From DATHAP01 sp963762865 (GTDB lineage Bacteria > Actinomycetota > Actinomycetes > JACCUZ01): a stretch of DNA of 64,000 bases. Below, piece after piece: positions 22,714 through 32,078 of the stretch. Every line of letters starts with the position of its first letter. The first letter of the stretch is position 1. The stretch spans positions 1 to 64,000 of the forward strand of contig CAVXNC010000024.1 of the NCBI GenBank assembly GCA_963762865.1. The letters run 5' to 3'. The notes under the pieces are model-generated. The model did not search any database and was not told the origin of the DNA. It saw only the letters and a program-made list of their open reading frames with translations. The translations under genes and the position numbers were made by a program.

Positions 22714-23982
22714 GTGAGCCAGCCAGTCGACGAGGCACCAACGGCTTCGGACAGTCGGTCGCCCTCGGGCGTGCCGGTTGCCGACGCGCCCCGCCGGATG
22801 TACCGCAGCTCGGACGGCCGGGTACTCGCCGGAGTGGCCCGGGGGCTGGCCGACCACCTGGGCGTCGAAGTGCTCTACGTGCGTCTTGCGTTCATCGTCC
22901 TGGCGGCCGCCAGCGGGGCCGGCGTGGTGGCGTACGGCCTGTTCTGGGTCTTCGCGCCGCAGAATCCCTACGAAGCCGGACGCCCTCGCGACCGCGAACG
23001 CGACCTCACGCTGCTCCTGGCGCTGGGCTCGCTGACGGTCGGCAGCGTGCTGCTGCTGGCCGCGCTCGGCTTCGGCTTCGACCCGGCCATCACCCTGCCG
23101 CTGGTCGTCGTCGGCGTCGGCGTGGCGATCCTGTGGCGGCAGGCCGACGACGACGCCCGCGAACGATGGCGGCAGGCGACGGCGACGCACCGGCTTCCCG
23201 GCGCCGCGCGGGCTGCGATCGGCATCGCCCTGGTGGTCATCGGCGCGGTCGCGATCCTCGTCGGCCCGGCCCGGTCGGGCGGGACCCGCGGTGGTCTGGT
23301 CGCCGCCGTCGTCGTGGCGGTCGGGATCGCGCTGGTGAGCGGCCCGTGGTGGGTGCGGATGGCCCGCGACCTGGCCGCGGAGCGCAACGCCCGCATCCGG
23401 GAGCAGGAGCGCGCCGAGGTCGCGGCACACGTGCACGACTCCGTCCTGCACACCCTCACCCTCATCCAGCGGCACGTGGACGACCCGCGCGAGGTCAGCC
23501 GCCTGGCTCGCGCGCAGGAGCGCGAGCTGCGCGGCTGGCTCTACCGGCCGACCGGCGGTGACCAGGCCGCCACGCGCCAGCTCGTGGCCGCCCTGGAGGC
23601 GGCGGCTGCCGAGGTCGAGGACGCGCACGGCGTCACCATCGAGGTGGTCGTCGTCGGCGACTGCCCGGTCGACGAGCAGTTGGCCGCCGTGCGCGACGCG
23701 GCGCGCGAGGCGCTGGTCAACGCCGCGAAGTACGCAGCCGGCGCCCCGATCTCGGTCTACGCCGAGGTCGAGCCGGAGCAGGTGACGGTCTTCGTCCGCG
23801 ACCGTGGACCGGGCTTCGACCCGGACGCGGTCCCCGAGGACCGGCTCGGCCTGCGACAGTCAGTGGTCGGCCGGATGGCCCGGCACGGCGGCCTGGCGAC
23901 AGTCCGGTCGGTCCCCGGCGAGGGCACCGAGGTGCAGCTCGAGATGCGGCTCGATCCCGAACGCGACAGGAGCACCACATGA
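22714..23982 (+). CDS. PspC-domain sensor histidine kinase
   Basis: A 422-residue kinase. A PspC domain at the N-terminus (about 28-85: VLAGVARGLADHLGVEVLYVR) is followed by membrane helices (about 55-82, 98-118, 123-140, 165-185, 193-212). The cytoplasmic HisKA_3 dimerisation region has phosphoacceptor His241 in AAHVHDSVLHTL, and the HATPase domain has an N-box EALVNAAKYA and a G-box DRGPGFDPD. It should autophosphorylate on envelope stress and phosphorylate the next gene's product. The start is GTG 22714 with AGGAGG 12 bases upstream. The stop overlaps the regulator's ATG (ATGA). Confidence 0.88.
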   Translation: MSQPVDEAPTASDSRSPSGVPVADAPRRMYRSSDGRVLAGVARGLADHLGVEVLYVRLAFIVLAAASGAGVVAYGLFWVFAPQNPYEAGRPRDRERDLTLLLALGSLTVGSVLLLAALGFGFDPAITLPLVVVGVGVAILWRQADDDARERWRQATATHRLPGAARAAIGIALVVIGAVAILVGPARSGGTRGGLVAAVVVAVGIALVSGPWWVRMARDLAAERNARIREQERAEVAAHVHDSVLHTLTLIQRHVDDPREVSRLARAQERELRGWLYRPTGGDQAATRQLVAALEAAAAEVEDAHGVTIEVVVVGDCPVDEQLAAVRDAAREALVNAAKYAAGAPISVYAEVEPEQVTVFVRDRGPGFDPDAVPEDRLGLRQSVVGRMARHGGLATVRSVPGEGTEVQLEMRLDPERDRSTT

Positions 23983-24665
23983 CCGACGACGGCGCCACCG
24001 CTGCGCCAGCTGCGAGCGCCCCGGCGGGGCCGGTGCGCGTCGTGCTGGTCGACGACCACCGGATGTTCCGCAGCGGGGTGCGAGCCGAGCTCGGCGACGC
24101 GGTCGAGGTCGTCGGCGAGGCCGAGGATGCCGACCAGGCGATCGCAGTGATCCGCGAGACGCAGCCGACGGTGGTGCTGCTGGACGTGCACCTTCCCGGT
24201 GGGGGTGGTCGCGCGGTGCTGGCCGCCCTGACGACCGAGCTGCCGGACGTACGCTTCCTGGCTCTGTCGGTCTCCGACGCCCCCGAGGACGTGATCTCGG
24301 TGATCCGCGGCGGCGCGCGGGGCTACGTGACCAAGTCCATCACCGGGCCCGAGCTGGCCGGCGCGGTGCTTCGGGTCGCCGACGGCGACGCGGTCTTCTC
24401 CCCCCGGCTGGCCGGCTTCGTGCTGGACGCCTTCGCCGCGACCACCGACGTCGCGACCGTCGACGAGGACCTCGACCGCCTTTCGCAGCGGGAGCGCGAG
24501 GTGCTGCGGCTGATCGCGCGCGGCTACACCTACAAGGAGGTGGGTAAGGCGCTCTTCATCTCGGTGAAGACCGTCGAGACCCATGTGTCGGCGGTGCTGC
24601 GCAAGCTGCAGCTCTCCAACCGCCACGAGCTCACCCGCTGGGCGACCTCACGTCGACTGGTCTGA
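23979..24665 (+). CDS. LuxR/NarL-family response regulator
   Basis: A 228-residue response regulator. The receiver domain (about 18-135) has acidic residues Asp25/Asp26, phosphoacceptor Asp69 (VVLLDVHLP) and the switch lysine in GYVTKSI. A C-terminal LuxR helix-turn-helix (about 165-225) has LSQREREVLRLIARGYTYKE and VKTVETHVSAVLRKL. An Ala/Pro-rich head of about 16 residues precedes it. It is coupled to the PspC kinase by ATGA and probably regulates the divergent PspC operon through the GACCCTGA repeats. Confidence 0.9.
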   Translation: MTDDGATAAPAASAPAGPVRVVLVDDHRMFRSGVRAELGDAVEVVGEAEDADQAIAVIRETQPTVVLLDVHLPGGGGRAVLAALTTELPDVRFLALSVSDAPEDVISVIRGGARGYVTKSITGPELAGAVLRVADGDAVFSPRLAGFVLDAFAATTDVATVDEDLDRLSQREREVLRLIARGYTYKEVGKALFISVKTVETHVSAVLRKLQLSNRHELTRWATSRRLV

Positions 24666-24706
24666 GCCGCCCGCCGGAGGCCTCGGCTCCCGGCCCGAGC
24701 GTCGTA

Positions 24707-24712
24707 TAGCGT
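24707..24712 (+). promoter_or_regulatory. -10 TAGCGT for a possibly leaderless yajQ transcript
   Basis: TAGCGT ends 7 bases before the yajQ ATG, and no Shine-Dalgarno sequence stands between them. That spacing would put the transcription start at or next to the ATG. Confidence 0.35.
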
Positions 24713-24719
24713 TCCGCGC

Positions 24720-25208
24720 ATGGCTGACTCGTCGTTCGACATCGTGAGCAAGGTCGACCACCAGGAGGTCGACAACGCGCTCAACCAGACCGCCAAGGAG
24801 ATCTCGCAGCGCTTCGACTTCAAGAACGTCGGAGCCTCGATCAAGTGGTCGGGCGAGGCGATCCGCATGGAGGCGAACAGCGAAGAGCGGGTGAAAGCCA
24901 TCCTCGACGTCCTCGAGACCAAGCTGATCAAGCGAGGAATCTCGCTGAAGGCGCTGAAGAAGGGCGACCCGACGCTGTCGGGCAAGGAGTACTACCTGGT
25001 GTGCGAGATCGAGCAGGGCATCACCTCGGAGAACGCGAAGAAGGTCTCCAAGATGATCCGCGACGAGGGGCCGAAGTCGGTCAAGGCGCAGATCCAGGGC
25101 GACGAGCTGCGGGTGTCGTCCAAGAGCCGCGACGACCTGCAGGCCGTGCAGGCCCTGGTCAAGGGCGCGGACCTCGACTTCGCGGTGCAGTTCGTCAACT
25201 ACCGCTGA
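24720..25208 (+). CDS. yajQ: YajQ-family nucleotide-binding protein
   Basis: YajQ (UPF0234), 162 residues, full length, with SSFDIVSKVDHQEVDNALNQ at the N-terminus, FKNVGASIKWSGEAIRMEA, GITSENAKKVSKMIRDEG, KAQIQGDELRVSSKSRDDLQ and a VQFVNYR end (longer stretches identified by their ends). It has two ferredoxin-like subdomains. Members bind nucleotides; in Xanthomonas a YajQ protein binds cyclic di-GMP. The role in actinobacteria is unknown. No Shine-Dalgarno sequence is visible. Confidence 0.93.
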   Translation: MADSSFDIVSKVDHQEVDNALNQTAKEISQRFDFKNVGASIKWSGEAIRMEANSEERVKAILDVLETKLIKRGISLKALKKGDPTLSGKEYYLVCEIEQGITSENAKKVSKMIRDEGPKSVKAQIQGDELRVSSKSRDDLQAVQALVKGADLDFAVQFVNYR

Positions 25209-25272
25209 GGCGACCGAACCCCGCTGGTCCACCCGCCGTCCTCGATGCAAGGTCGAGTGATGGGGGACTGTG

Positions 25273-25803
25273 ATGGCAAGGCGACTCGTGGTTCTGCTGG
25301 CGGTAATGGCCGCCCTGATGGGCGGGCTGCTCGCCCATCGGGCGACGGCCGCAACGTCGTCCGTGACGTCCGACTTCAAGTTCGTCAACGGCTTGCTGCT
25401 CGCCGCGGGGGTGGACTGCGATCCGGAGACCTACTACGTCTGCGGCATCGGGGAGTTCGACGGACGGGCGGCCGTGACGCGGGTCGAGTACCCGACCAAC
25501 CAGCGCCTGCTGCTCGACGAGGGGTGCGCCCTCTACGACACCGTGGAGGTGGTCACCCTTCTGGACGGCTCGGGAGATCTCGTCCTCGAGCACCTCGACG
25601 CCAAGCTCTGCGGGCCGAGCCCGAACTGGCTGCTGCACGCCACGGACCGGTCCTTCGGCAACCCGTTCCGGGTGACGTCCACGTGGACCGTCGACGACGG
25701 CTCCGGTGTGTACGAGGGCGCGAGCGGGTCGGGGGGCTGGGTGGTCCGGTGGGCGGGCGGCGCAGGCTCAGGCGGCCACAGCGGCACGCTGACGATGCCG
25801 TAG
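25273..25803 (+). CDS. secreted protein of unknown function
   Basis: A 176-residue protein with a clear signal peptide: RR, hydrophobic core at about residues 5-20, and cleavage predicted after ATA near residue 27. The mature part has four cysteines (DCDPETYYVCG, GCALYDT, KLCG) that could form two disulphides, aromatic segments, and a Gly/Ser-rich end (GVYEGASGSGGWVVRW). It vaguely resembles allene-oxide-cyclase-like or DUF-type secreted barrels (GSGVYEGASGSG is like their turn), but I do not claim a family. ATG 25273 has GGGGGA 5 bases upstream; GTG 25270 is an alternative. It converges on htpX. Confidence 0.7.
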   Translation: MARRLVVLLAVMAALMGGLLAHRATAATSSVTSDFKFVNGLLLAAGVDCDPETYYVCGIGEFDGRAAVTRVEYPTNQRLLLDEGCALYDTVEVVTLLDGSGDLVLEHLDAKLCGPSPNWLLHATDRSFGNPFRVTSTWTVDDGSGVYEGASGSGGWVVRWAGGAGSGGHSGTLTMP

Positions 25804-25827
25804 GCAGCCGCCACTCGGCGACGATGG

Positions 25828-26691
25828 TCAGCGCTGGTAGCCGGCCATCTGCTCGAGGCGGGCGATCCGCTCGGCCATCGGCGGGTGCGTGGAGAACAGG
25901 CTGGACATGCCTTCGCGGCGGAACGGGTTGGCGATCATCAGTGCGCTGGTGGTCTGCAGGTTGGGCTCCGGCGGCAGCGGCAGGGCGCGGGTGCCCATCT
26001 CCAGCTTGCGCAGCGCGCTCGCCAGCGCCAGCGGGTCGCCGGTCACCTGGGCGCCGGAGGCGTCGGCCTGGTACTCGCGGGACCGGCTGATGGCCATCTG
26101 GATCAGCCCGGCGGCGACCGGACCGAGGATCATCACCGCCAGCGCACCGAGCGGGCCGGGGCCGTCGTCGTCACTGCTGCGGCCGATGGGCACCAGCCAC
26201 GCCATGTAGCCGAGGTACATGATCACGCTGGCCAGCCCGGCGGCGACCGAGCTGATCAGGATGTCGCGGTTGTAGACGTGGGCCAGCTCGTGGCCGAGGA
26301 CGCCCCGCAGCTCGCGCTCGTCGAGGAGGCCGAGGATGCCCTCGGTGCAGCAGACGGCGGCGTTGCGCGGGTTGCGGCCGGTGGCGAAGGCGTTGGGGGC
26401 GTTGGTCGGGGAGACGTAGAGGCGCGGCATCGGCTGGCGGCTGGCCGTCGAGAGCTCGCGGACGATGCGGTGCATCACCGGCTGCTCCGCCTCACTGACC
26501 GGCCGGGCGCGCATCGATCGCAGCGCCATCTTGTCGCTGTAGAAGTACGCGATGCCGTTCGTGGCCAGCGCGACGACAAAGGCGATCGCCAGGCCGGCGC
26601 TGCCGCCGAGCCACTGTCCGGCGAGCAGGATCAGCCCCGAGAGCAGGGCGAGCAGGACGGCGGTCTTGACGCCGTTCGCGTGGCGGTGCAC
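25828..26691 (-). CDS. htpX: membrane-bound zinc metalloprotease HtpX
   Basis: HtpX, 287 residues, M48 peptidase. Two N-terminal membrane helices (about 9-28 and 32-50) precede the catalytic HELAH motif (His134, Glu135, His138) and the third zinc ligand Glu206 in SREYQADASGA. Further helices lie at about 148-170 and 180-200. It degrades damaged membrane proteins in the cytoplasmic membrane. The start is GTG 26689-26691 (GTGCACCGCCACGCG). It lies 83 bases downstream of the partial nuo cluster on the same strand. Confidence 0.93.
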   Translation of the reverse strand: MHRHANGVKTAVLLALLSGLILLAGQWLGGSAGLAIAFVVALATNGIAYFYSDKMALRSMRARPVSEAEQPVMHRIVRELSTASRQPMPRLYVSPTNAPNAFATGRNPRNAAVCCTEGILGLLDERELRGVLGHELAHVYNRDILISSVAAGLASVIMYLGYMAWLVPIGRSSDDDGPGPLGALAVMILGPVAAGLIQMAISRSREYQADASGAQVTGDPLALASALRKLEMGTRALPLPPEPNLQTTSALMIANPFRREGMSSLFSTHPPMAERIARLEQMAGYQR

Positions 26692-26732
26692 GGGATCCTC
26701 CGCAGGGTCAGGGGGTCACCCGGTCAACGCGG

Positions 26733-26765
26733 GTGCCCTCCGGCCCGTTCCCGGGTGCGGGGCAC
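26733..26765 (-). terminator. weak hairpin between nuoN and htpX
   Basis: GTGCCC/GGGCAC arms (26733-26738 with 26760-26765) enclose a small CCCG-GGAA-CGGG stem-loop on the minus strand, 10 bases after the nuoN stop. It may end the nuo transcript or attenuate read-through into htpX. Confidence 0.35.
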
Positions 26766-26774
26766 GTCACACGC

Positions 26775-28268
26775 TCAGCGGAACCGCAGGATCGGGTCGG
26801 GGAGCACGGAGAGGAGCAGGGCGGCCCCGAGCGTCATGCCGATGGCGATCCCGTCCGACCACGAGATGCGGTACGAGGGCGGGCGCTCGGCCCCCGTGGC
26901 CGCCGGGTCGGGCTTGCCGCGGACGTACAGCGAGGCGGCCCACGACAGGTAGTAGAAGAGACCGATGACGACGTTGACGGCCATCACCACCGCCAGCCAA
27001 CCGGCGCTGTGGTCGACGGGCGCCTGGAAGACGACGACCTTGGCGAACAGCCCGAGCAGGCCCGGCGGCAGACCGGCCAGGCAGGCAAGGGCGAAGGCGA
27101 GCGCGAAAGCCGACAGGGGCTCGGTCCGGCCGAGGCCGCGGTAGTCGCTGAGCAGGTTGGCCTCCCGATGCCGGCCGACCAGCGTCACGACCGAGAACGC
27201 CAAGAGGTTCATGACCGAGTACGCCAGGACGTAGGCGACGGTGGCGGGCAGCACGTCGTCCACCTCCCCGACGGCCGCGGCGCCCAGCGGCACCAGCATG
27301 TAGCCCGACTGCGCCACCGACGACCAGGCCAAGAGCCGCACGGCATGCCGCTGCCGCAGCGCGGCGAGGTTGCCGACGGTCATGGTCAGCGCGGCGACGA
27401 CCGCCACGGCGGGTCCCCAGACGTCGGCGTAGGGCGCGAACCCCTTCGTCAGCAGCAGGGCGAGGCCGACGAAGCCCGCGGCCTTGGACACGACGGACAG
27501 GTAGGCGGCGACCGGGACCGGCGCGCCCTGGTAGGCGTCGGGCGCCCAGAAGTGGAAGGGGACGGCGGCGACCTTGAAGCCGAAGCCGGCGAGCGCCAGG
27601 GTGACGCCCAGCAGCAGGGCCGCCTCGCCGCGCTGGCCCTCGGTGGCGTCGAGCGCGGTGGCGATGCGCTCGAGGTGCACCTGACCGGTGACGCCGTAGA
27701 CGAGGCTGAGCCCGAAGAGCATGACCGCGGTGGACACCACCGAGACGAGGAAGAGCTTGAGCCCCGCCTCGCCGGATCGAGGGTCGTCGCGGCGGAGGGC
27801 GACGAGGGCGAAGGCAGGCAGCGACACCACCTCGAGTGCGACGACGAGCGTCAGGACGTCACGGCTCGCGGCGAGGGTCAGGGCCCCGGAGACCGAGCAG
27901 AGGAGCAGGAAGAAGTACTCGCCCGCCGGCAGCCGGTCGTCGCGGACGGTGTCGAGCGACAGCAGCACGACGACCACCGCGCCGACGACGACGAGCCCCT
28001 GGAAGACGAGGGTCAGGTCGTCGACGACGTAGGAGCAGGCCTCGAGGGTCAGGCCCTGGCCTCCCACGCAGAACGTCCGGCGCGGGTCGTCGACGAGGGG
28101 CAGCAGCAGGGCGCCCGCAGTGGCCAGGCCGGCCAGCGCGAGCCAGCCGCTGACCGCTCGCCGGGCCGCCGGCAGCAGGGCGTCGAGGACGAGCACGAGC
28201 AGCGCGGTGAGGGCGACGACCAGCGGTGCCGCGACCGCCAGGTAGTCGATGTCCTGGATGCGGCTCAC
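26775..28268 (-). CDS. nuoN: complex I subunit NuoN, partial cluster
   Basis: Antiporter-like NuoN, 497 residues, about 14 transmembrane helices. Key pumping residues are kept: Glu146 in VVALEVVSLP and Lys232 in GFKVAAVPFHFWAPDAYQG. The start is GTG 28266-28268, overlapping the nuoM stop as GTGA; the open frame upstream is a nuoM shadow. It is clearly diverged from the second NuoN in the window (53161-54759), e.g. in helix 5 and the C-terminus, so it is an old paralogue and not a recent duplicate. It is the last gene of the cluster. Confidence 0.92.
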   Translation of the reverse strand: MSRIQDIDYLAVAAPLVVALTALLVLVLDALLPAARRAVSGWLALAGLATAGALLLPLVDDPRRTFCVGGQGLTLEACSYVVDDLTLVFQGLVVVGAVVVVLLSLDTVRDDRLPAGEYFFLLLCSVSGALTLAASRDVLTLVVALEVVSLPAFALVALRRDDPRSGEAGLKLFLVSVVSTAVMLFGLSLVYGVTGQVHLERIATALDATEGQRGEAALLLGVTLALAGFGFKVAAVPFHFWAPDAYQGAPVPVAAYLSVVSKAAGFVGLALLLTKGFAPYADVWGPAVAVVAALTMTVGNLAALRQRHAVRLLAWSSVAQSGYMLVPLGAAAVGEVDDVLPATVAYVLAYSVMNLLAFSVVTLVGRHREANLLSDYRGLGRTEPLSAFALAFALACLAGLPPGLLGLFAKVVVFQAPVDHSAGWLAVVMAVNVVIGLFYYLSWAASLYVRGKPDPAATGAERPPSYRISWSDGIAIGMTLGAALLLSVLPDPILRFR

Positions 28269-29776
28269 TGGCCCACCGCCGCCGGGAGTGCGAGCAGCTG
28301 GTGGACCACCGGGTCGCTGGCGTCGAGCAGCCAGCCCGGCCAGAGACCGAGGACGAGGACGAGGACGACGACCGGCGCCCAGACGGCCATCTCGAAGCGG
28401 CTCACGTCGCGTAGGAGGACAGCGTCCCGCCAGGCCTGGAAGCTGACGCCCTGCGCGACGCGGCGGAGCATCGTGGCGAAGTAGGTGGTGGTGAGGACGA
28501 CACCCACGCCGGCGAGCACCATCAGCACCAGGAAGTACGGCCGGTTCAGGCCGTCGGCCGGGTCGAAGGCGCCGAGCAGCACGAGCATCTCCCCCCAGAA
28601 GCCCGCGAGGCCGGGCAGACCGAGGCTGGCGACGGCGGCGAAGGCGAGCAGCCCGCCAAGTCGGGGCATCCGCTCGTAGAGGCCGCCGCCGAGGATCTCG
28701 ATCGACGCCGTGTGGTGCCGGTCCTTGACCGCGCCGACGAGGAAGAAGAGCAGGCCGGTGATCAGGCCGTGGGCGATGTTGGCGTAGAGCGCGCCGTTGA
28801 TCCCTGCCGGGGTCAGCGTCGAGATGCCCAGGAGAACGAAGCCCATGTGGCTCACCGACGAGAAGGCGATCAGCCGCTTGAGGTCGGTCTGGGCGAGGCA
28901 GGCCAGGGAGCCGTAGACGATGCCGACGACCGCGAGCGCACCTAGGAACGGCGCGACCGCCTCGGCCCCCTCGGGCACCACCGGCACGGCGATGCGGACG
29001 AAGCCGTAGGTGCCCATCTTCAGCAGGACGCCGGCGAGCAGCACCGAACCGACGGTGGGCGCCGCGGTGTGCGCGTCCGGCAGCCAGGTGTGCAGCGGCC
29101 ACATCGGCGTCTTGACCGCGAAGCCGAGGCCCATCGCGACGAATGCCACGACCTGCACGCCGCGTGCCATGTCGGCGCCCTGGCGGTCGGCGAGCTCGAC
29201 CATGTCGAAGGTGCCGGCGTAGGAGCCGATGACGAGGAAGCCGACGAGCATCAGCACGCTGCCCAGCAGCGTGTAGAGGATGAAGACGTTGGCTGCCCGC
29301 CGCCTGCCCCCGGGAACCGAGTCGTCACCCCACTGCGCGATGACGAACCACATCGGCACCAGCACGATCTCGAAGAAGACGAAGAAGAGCAGCAGGTCGA
29401 GGGCCACGAAGGTGCCGACCATGCCGACCTCGAGGAGGAGCAGCAGGCCGACCAGTGCGCGCAGCCGCGCGGCCTCGGGGCGGATCCGCAGCAGGTAGCC
29501 CATGCAGAGCGCGGTCAGCCCGCAGGTGAGCAGCACCAGCGGCGCGGAGACGCCGTCGACGCCGAGGTGGAAGCGCAGCCCGAGGGTGGGCACCCACTGC
29601 ACGTCGGTGGCGGCGTCCGCGGCGACCGCCCACACGGCGACGGCGAAGGTCGCCGTGGTGACGCCGAGGCCGAAGCGCACCGCGAGGCGCTCACCGCGGC
29701 GCGGCGGCGCGACCAGGAGCAGCAGCGCCCCGGCCGCCGGGAGGGCGACGAGGATCGGGAGCAGCCAGTCGTTCAC
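28265..29776 (-). CDS. nuoM: complex I subunit NuoM, partial cluster
   Basis: NuoM, 503 residues, about 14 helices. The conserved Glu136 (FFEIVLVPMWF) and Lys222 (VKTPMWPLHTWLPDA), which line the proton path, are present, as is the LKRLIAFSSVSHMGF region. The start is GTG 29774-29776, overlapping the nuoL stop (GTGA). It should form one of three pump modules of a complex I-like enzyme in the cytoplasmic membrane. Confidence 0.93.
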   Translation of the reverse strand: MNDWLLPILVALPAAGALLLLVAPPRRGERLAVRFGLGVTTATFAVAVWAVAADAATDVQWVPTLGLRFHLGVDGVSAPLVLLTCGLTALCMGYLLRIRPEAARLRALVGLLLLLEVGMVGTFVALDLLLFFVFFEIVLVPMWFVIAQWGDDSVPGGRRRAANVFILYTLLGSVLMLVGFLVIGSYAGTFDMVELADRQGADMARGVQVVAFVAMGLGFAVKTPMWPLHTWLPDAHTAAPTVGSVLLAGVLLKMGTYGFVRIAVPVVPEGAEAVAPFLGALAVVGIVYGSLACLAQTDLKRLIAFSSVSHMGFVLLGISTLTPAGINGALYANIAHGLITGLLFFLVGAVKDRHHTASIEILGGGLYERMPRLGGLLAFAAVASLGLPGLAGFWGEMLVLLGAFDPADGLNRPYFLVLMVLAGVGVVLTTTYFATMLRRVAQGVSFQAWRDAVLLRDVSRFEMAVWAPVVVLVLVLGLWPGWLLDASDPVVHQLLALPAAVGQ

Positions 29777-31737
29777 GAGACGAGGGTCACCACCCCGGCG
29801 ACGAGCAGGAGCACGCCCGCCAGCAGCCCGGTCAGGTAGGTCTGCACGTTGCCGCCCTGGGTGCGCCCGACCCAGCCGGAGAGCCGGCCGGTCTCGGTGC
29901 CGGCGCCCAGCACCGCTCCCCCGACCACCGTGTCGTCCGTCCAGCCAACGGCCCGTGCGGCGACGCGGACGGGCCGCACGAAGGCCCGGTCGTAGAGGTC
30001 GTCGACGAAGAAGGCGTGCTCGAACGCCCGTCGCTGGCGCAGCTCGGCGGTGGGGTCGGCGGCGGGAGCCCTGCGCCACACCAGCCAGACAGTGACTGCA
30101 CCTGCCGCCGCCAGGACGAGCGAGAGCACCGAGGTGACCGCGCCGACGTGCAGCGAGGTCTGGGCGACCTCGTCACCCGGGCCGAGCAAGGAGTCGGCGC
30201 TTTCCAGAGCGGAGATCGTGGTCGCGGCCCACTCCGGGAGCCAGCCGGCGCGCAGCCCGACGAACCCGAGCAGGAGGCTCGGGACCGCGAGCAGGAGCAG
30301 CGGCCAGCGCATCGCAGGCGCCGGCTCATGGGCGGCCACCGGGCTGCGCGGCCGGTGGAAGAACGTCATCAACCAGAGCCGGGTGACGTACGCCGCGGTG
30401 ACCGCGACGGTCGCGAGACCGATGACGAGGACCAGCCAGCCGGTCCACGCGTAGGCCGGGCCTTCGTGGTGGACCGCGGTCTCCTCGGCCGCCCCGAGCA
30501 CGGCCTCCTTCGAGAAGAAGCCGGCGAACGGCGGGATGCCGGCCAGCGCGGCCAACCCCACGGTCATGGTGGCGAAGGTGACCGGCATCAGGCGGCGCAG
30601 CCCGCCCATGTCGGGCATCAGGTTGGTGCCGACGGCGTGGATCACGGACCCGGCGGCCAGGAAGAGCAGCGCCTTGAAGGCTGCGTGGGTGAGCAGGTGG
30701 AACTCGGCGGCAACCGCCGACCCGACCGACAGCGCGGCGAGCATGTAGGCCAGCTGGCTGACCGTGGAGTAGGCGAGGACCCGCTTGATGTCGTCCTGGC
30801 CGAGGGCAGCCAGCGCTCCGCCGAGCATCGTGATGCACGCGATCAGCGCCATCACGGCGAGGGTCGCCGGGGAGAGCAGGAACACGTCGAAGAGCCGGGC
30901 CACCAGGTAGATGCCGGCAGCCACCATCGTCGCGGCGTGGATCAGGGCGCTGATCGGTGTCGGGCCGGCCATCGCGTCGGGCAGCCAGGTGTGCAGCGGG
31001 AACTGCGCGGACTTGCCGACGACACCGCACAGCAGCAGCAGAGCCGCGATCGTCGCGGTGTGCTCCGGCCAGGAGTCGAAGCTGATCGAAAGGTCCGGGA
31101 TCGAGGCCGGCTCGAGGCGACCGTTCTGCACGGCGGCCGACGTGACGATCCGGTCGATGCTGAAGGTGTCGACCGTCGTCGCGAGCAGGAAGATGCCGAA
31201 GAGGAAGCCGACGTCACCGAGCCGGGTGACCACGAACGCCTTGACCGCCGAGGCCCTGGATCCCTCCTGCTCCCAGTGGTGGCCGATCAGGAAGTAGGAG
31301 CAGACGCCCATCACCTCCCAGCCGACCAGCAGCACCATCAGGTCGTCGGCGTAGACGACCAGCAGCATCGCGGCGGTGAAGAGGGAGACCAGCGCGGCGT
31401 AGGAGGAGTAGCGGGGGTCGCCCTTGAGGTAGGCGGTCGAGTAGACCTGCACGGCCAGGGCGACGGAGCAGACTGCGAGGGCGACCAGGGCGGCCAGCCC
31501 GTCGACCCGCAGGTCGACGCCGATCGGCGGACCTCCGGTCGGGACGTCGGCCAGCCGAGCGCGCTCGTAGAGGCCGTCGCCGATCGCCAGCGAGGTCTGC
31601 GCCGCTGCGGCGACCAGCGCCACCGCGGTGCCCCCGACGGCGACCGGGACGACGATCCGCGGCCACGTACGGCCGGCGAGCAGGCCGACCACCGCGGCGA
31701 CGAACGGCGCGCCCAGGGCGAGGTAGACCGTCGTCAT
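29773..31737 (-). CDS. nuoL: complex I subunit NuoL, partial cluster
   Basis: NuoL, 654 residues, with about 16 helices and the C-terminal lateral helix region. Glu141 (VGWEVMGVCSYFLIG) and Lys242 (GKSAQFPLHTWLPDAMAGP) are intact, as are the HAAFKALLFLAAGSV and GGLRRLMP segments. It is the distal pump module. The start is ATG 31735-31737, overlapping the nuoK stop (ATGA). Full length for the family, so not degenerate. Confidence 0.94.
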   Translation of the reverse strand: MTTVYLALGAPFVAAVVGLLAGRTWPRIVVPVAVGGTAVALVAAAAQTSLAIGDGLYERARLADVPTGGPPIGVDLRVDGLAALVALAVCSVALAVQVYSTAYLKGDPRYSSYAALVSLFTAAMLLVVYADDLMVLLVGWEVMGVCSYFLIGHHWEQEGSRASAVKAFVVTRLGDVGFLFGIFLLATTVDTFSIDRIVTSAAVQNGRLEPASIPDLSISFDSWPEHTATIAALLLLCGVVGKSAQFPLHTWLPDAMAGPTPISALIHAATMVAAGIYLVARLFDVFLLSPATLAVMALIACITMLGGALAALGQDDIKRVLAYSTVSQLAYMLAALSVGSAVAAEFHLLTHAAFKALLFLAAGSVIHAVGTNLMPDMGGLRRLMPVTFATMTVGLAALAGIPPFAGFFSKEAVLGAAEETAVHHEGPAYAWTGWLVLVIGLATVAVTAAYVTRLWLMTFFHRPRSPVAAHEPAPAMRWPLLLLAVPSLLLGFVGLRAGWLPEWAATTISALESADSLLGPGDEVAQTSLHVGAVTSVLSLVLAAAGAVTVWLVWRRAPAADPTAELRQRRAFEHAFFVDDLYDRAFVRPVRVAARAVGWTDDTVVGGAVLGAGTETGRLSGWVGRTQGGNVQTYLTGLLAGVLLLVAGVVTLVS

Positions 31738-32078
31738 CGCACGACGTCCCTGACGTCCTCGACGTCACCGGCGGGCTCGTGCAGCTCGGTCAGCTCGTCG
31801 AGCGCCGTGGTCGCCCGCTGCCGGAAGACGAGCAGGATGATCGCGAGGCCGAGCCCGACCTCGGCGGCCGCGATGGTGATGACGAAGAGCGTGAAGACCT
31901 GACCCGCGAGCAGCTCGTCACGCAGCCAGACGTCGAAGGCGACCAGGTTGATGTTGACGGCGTTGAGCATCAGCTCGACGGACATCAGCACCAGGACCGC
32001 GTTGCGGCGCGCGAGCACACCGTAGACACCGATGCAGAAGAGCAGGCTCGCCAGCAGGACCGGCATGAGGAGCGGCAT
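31734..32078 (-). CDS. nuoK: complex I subunit NuoK, partial cluster
   Basis: NuoK, 114 residues, three helices, with both membrane glutamates of the E-channel: Glu35 (MSVELMLNAVNIN) and Glu73 (AAAEVGLGLAI). The C-terminal tail is about 15 residues longer than in the second NuoK and is acidic. The ATG start overlaps the nuoJ stop as TGATG. Confidence 0.94.
   Translation of the reverse strand: MPLLMPVLLASLLFCIGVYGVLARRNAVLVLMSVELMLNAVNINLVAFDVWLRDELLAGQVFTLFVITIAAAEVGLGLAIILLVFRQRATTALDELTELHEPAGDVEDVRDVVR

Noticed and set aside
26733..28484. A 583-residue plus-strand open frame over nuoN
   Set aside because: Antisense shadow full of Asp/Glu/Gln/Arg runs typical of the complement of membrane-protein genes.
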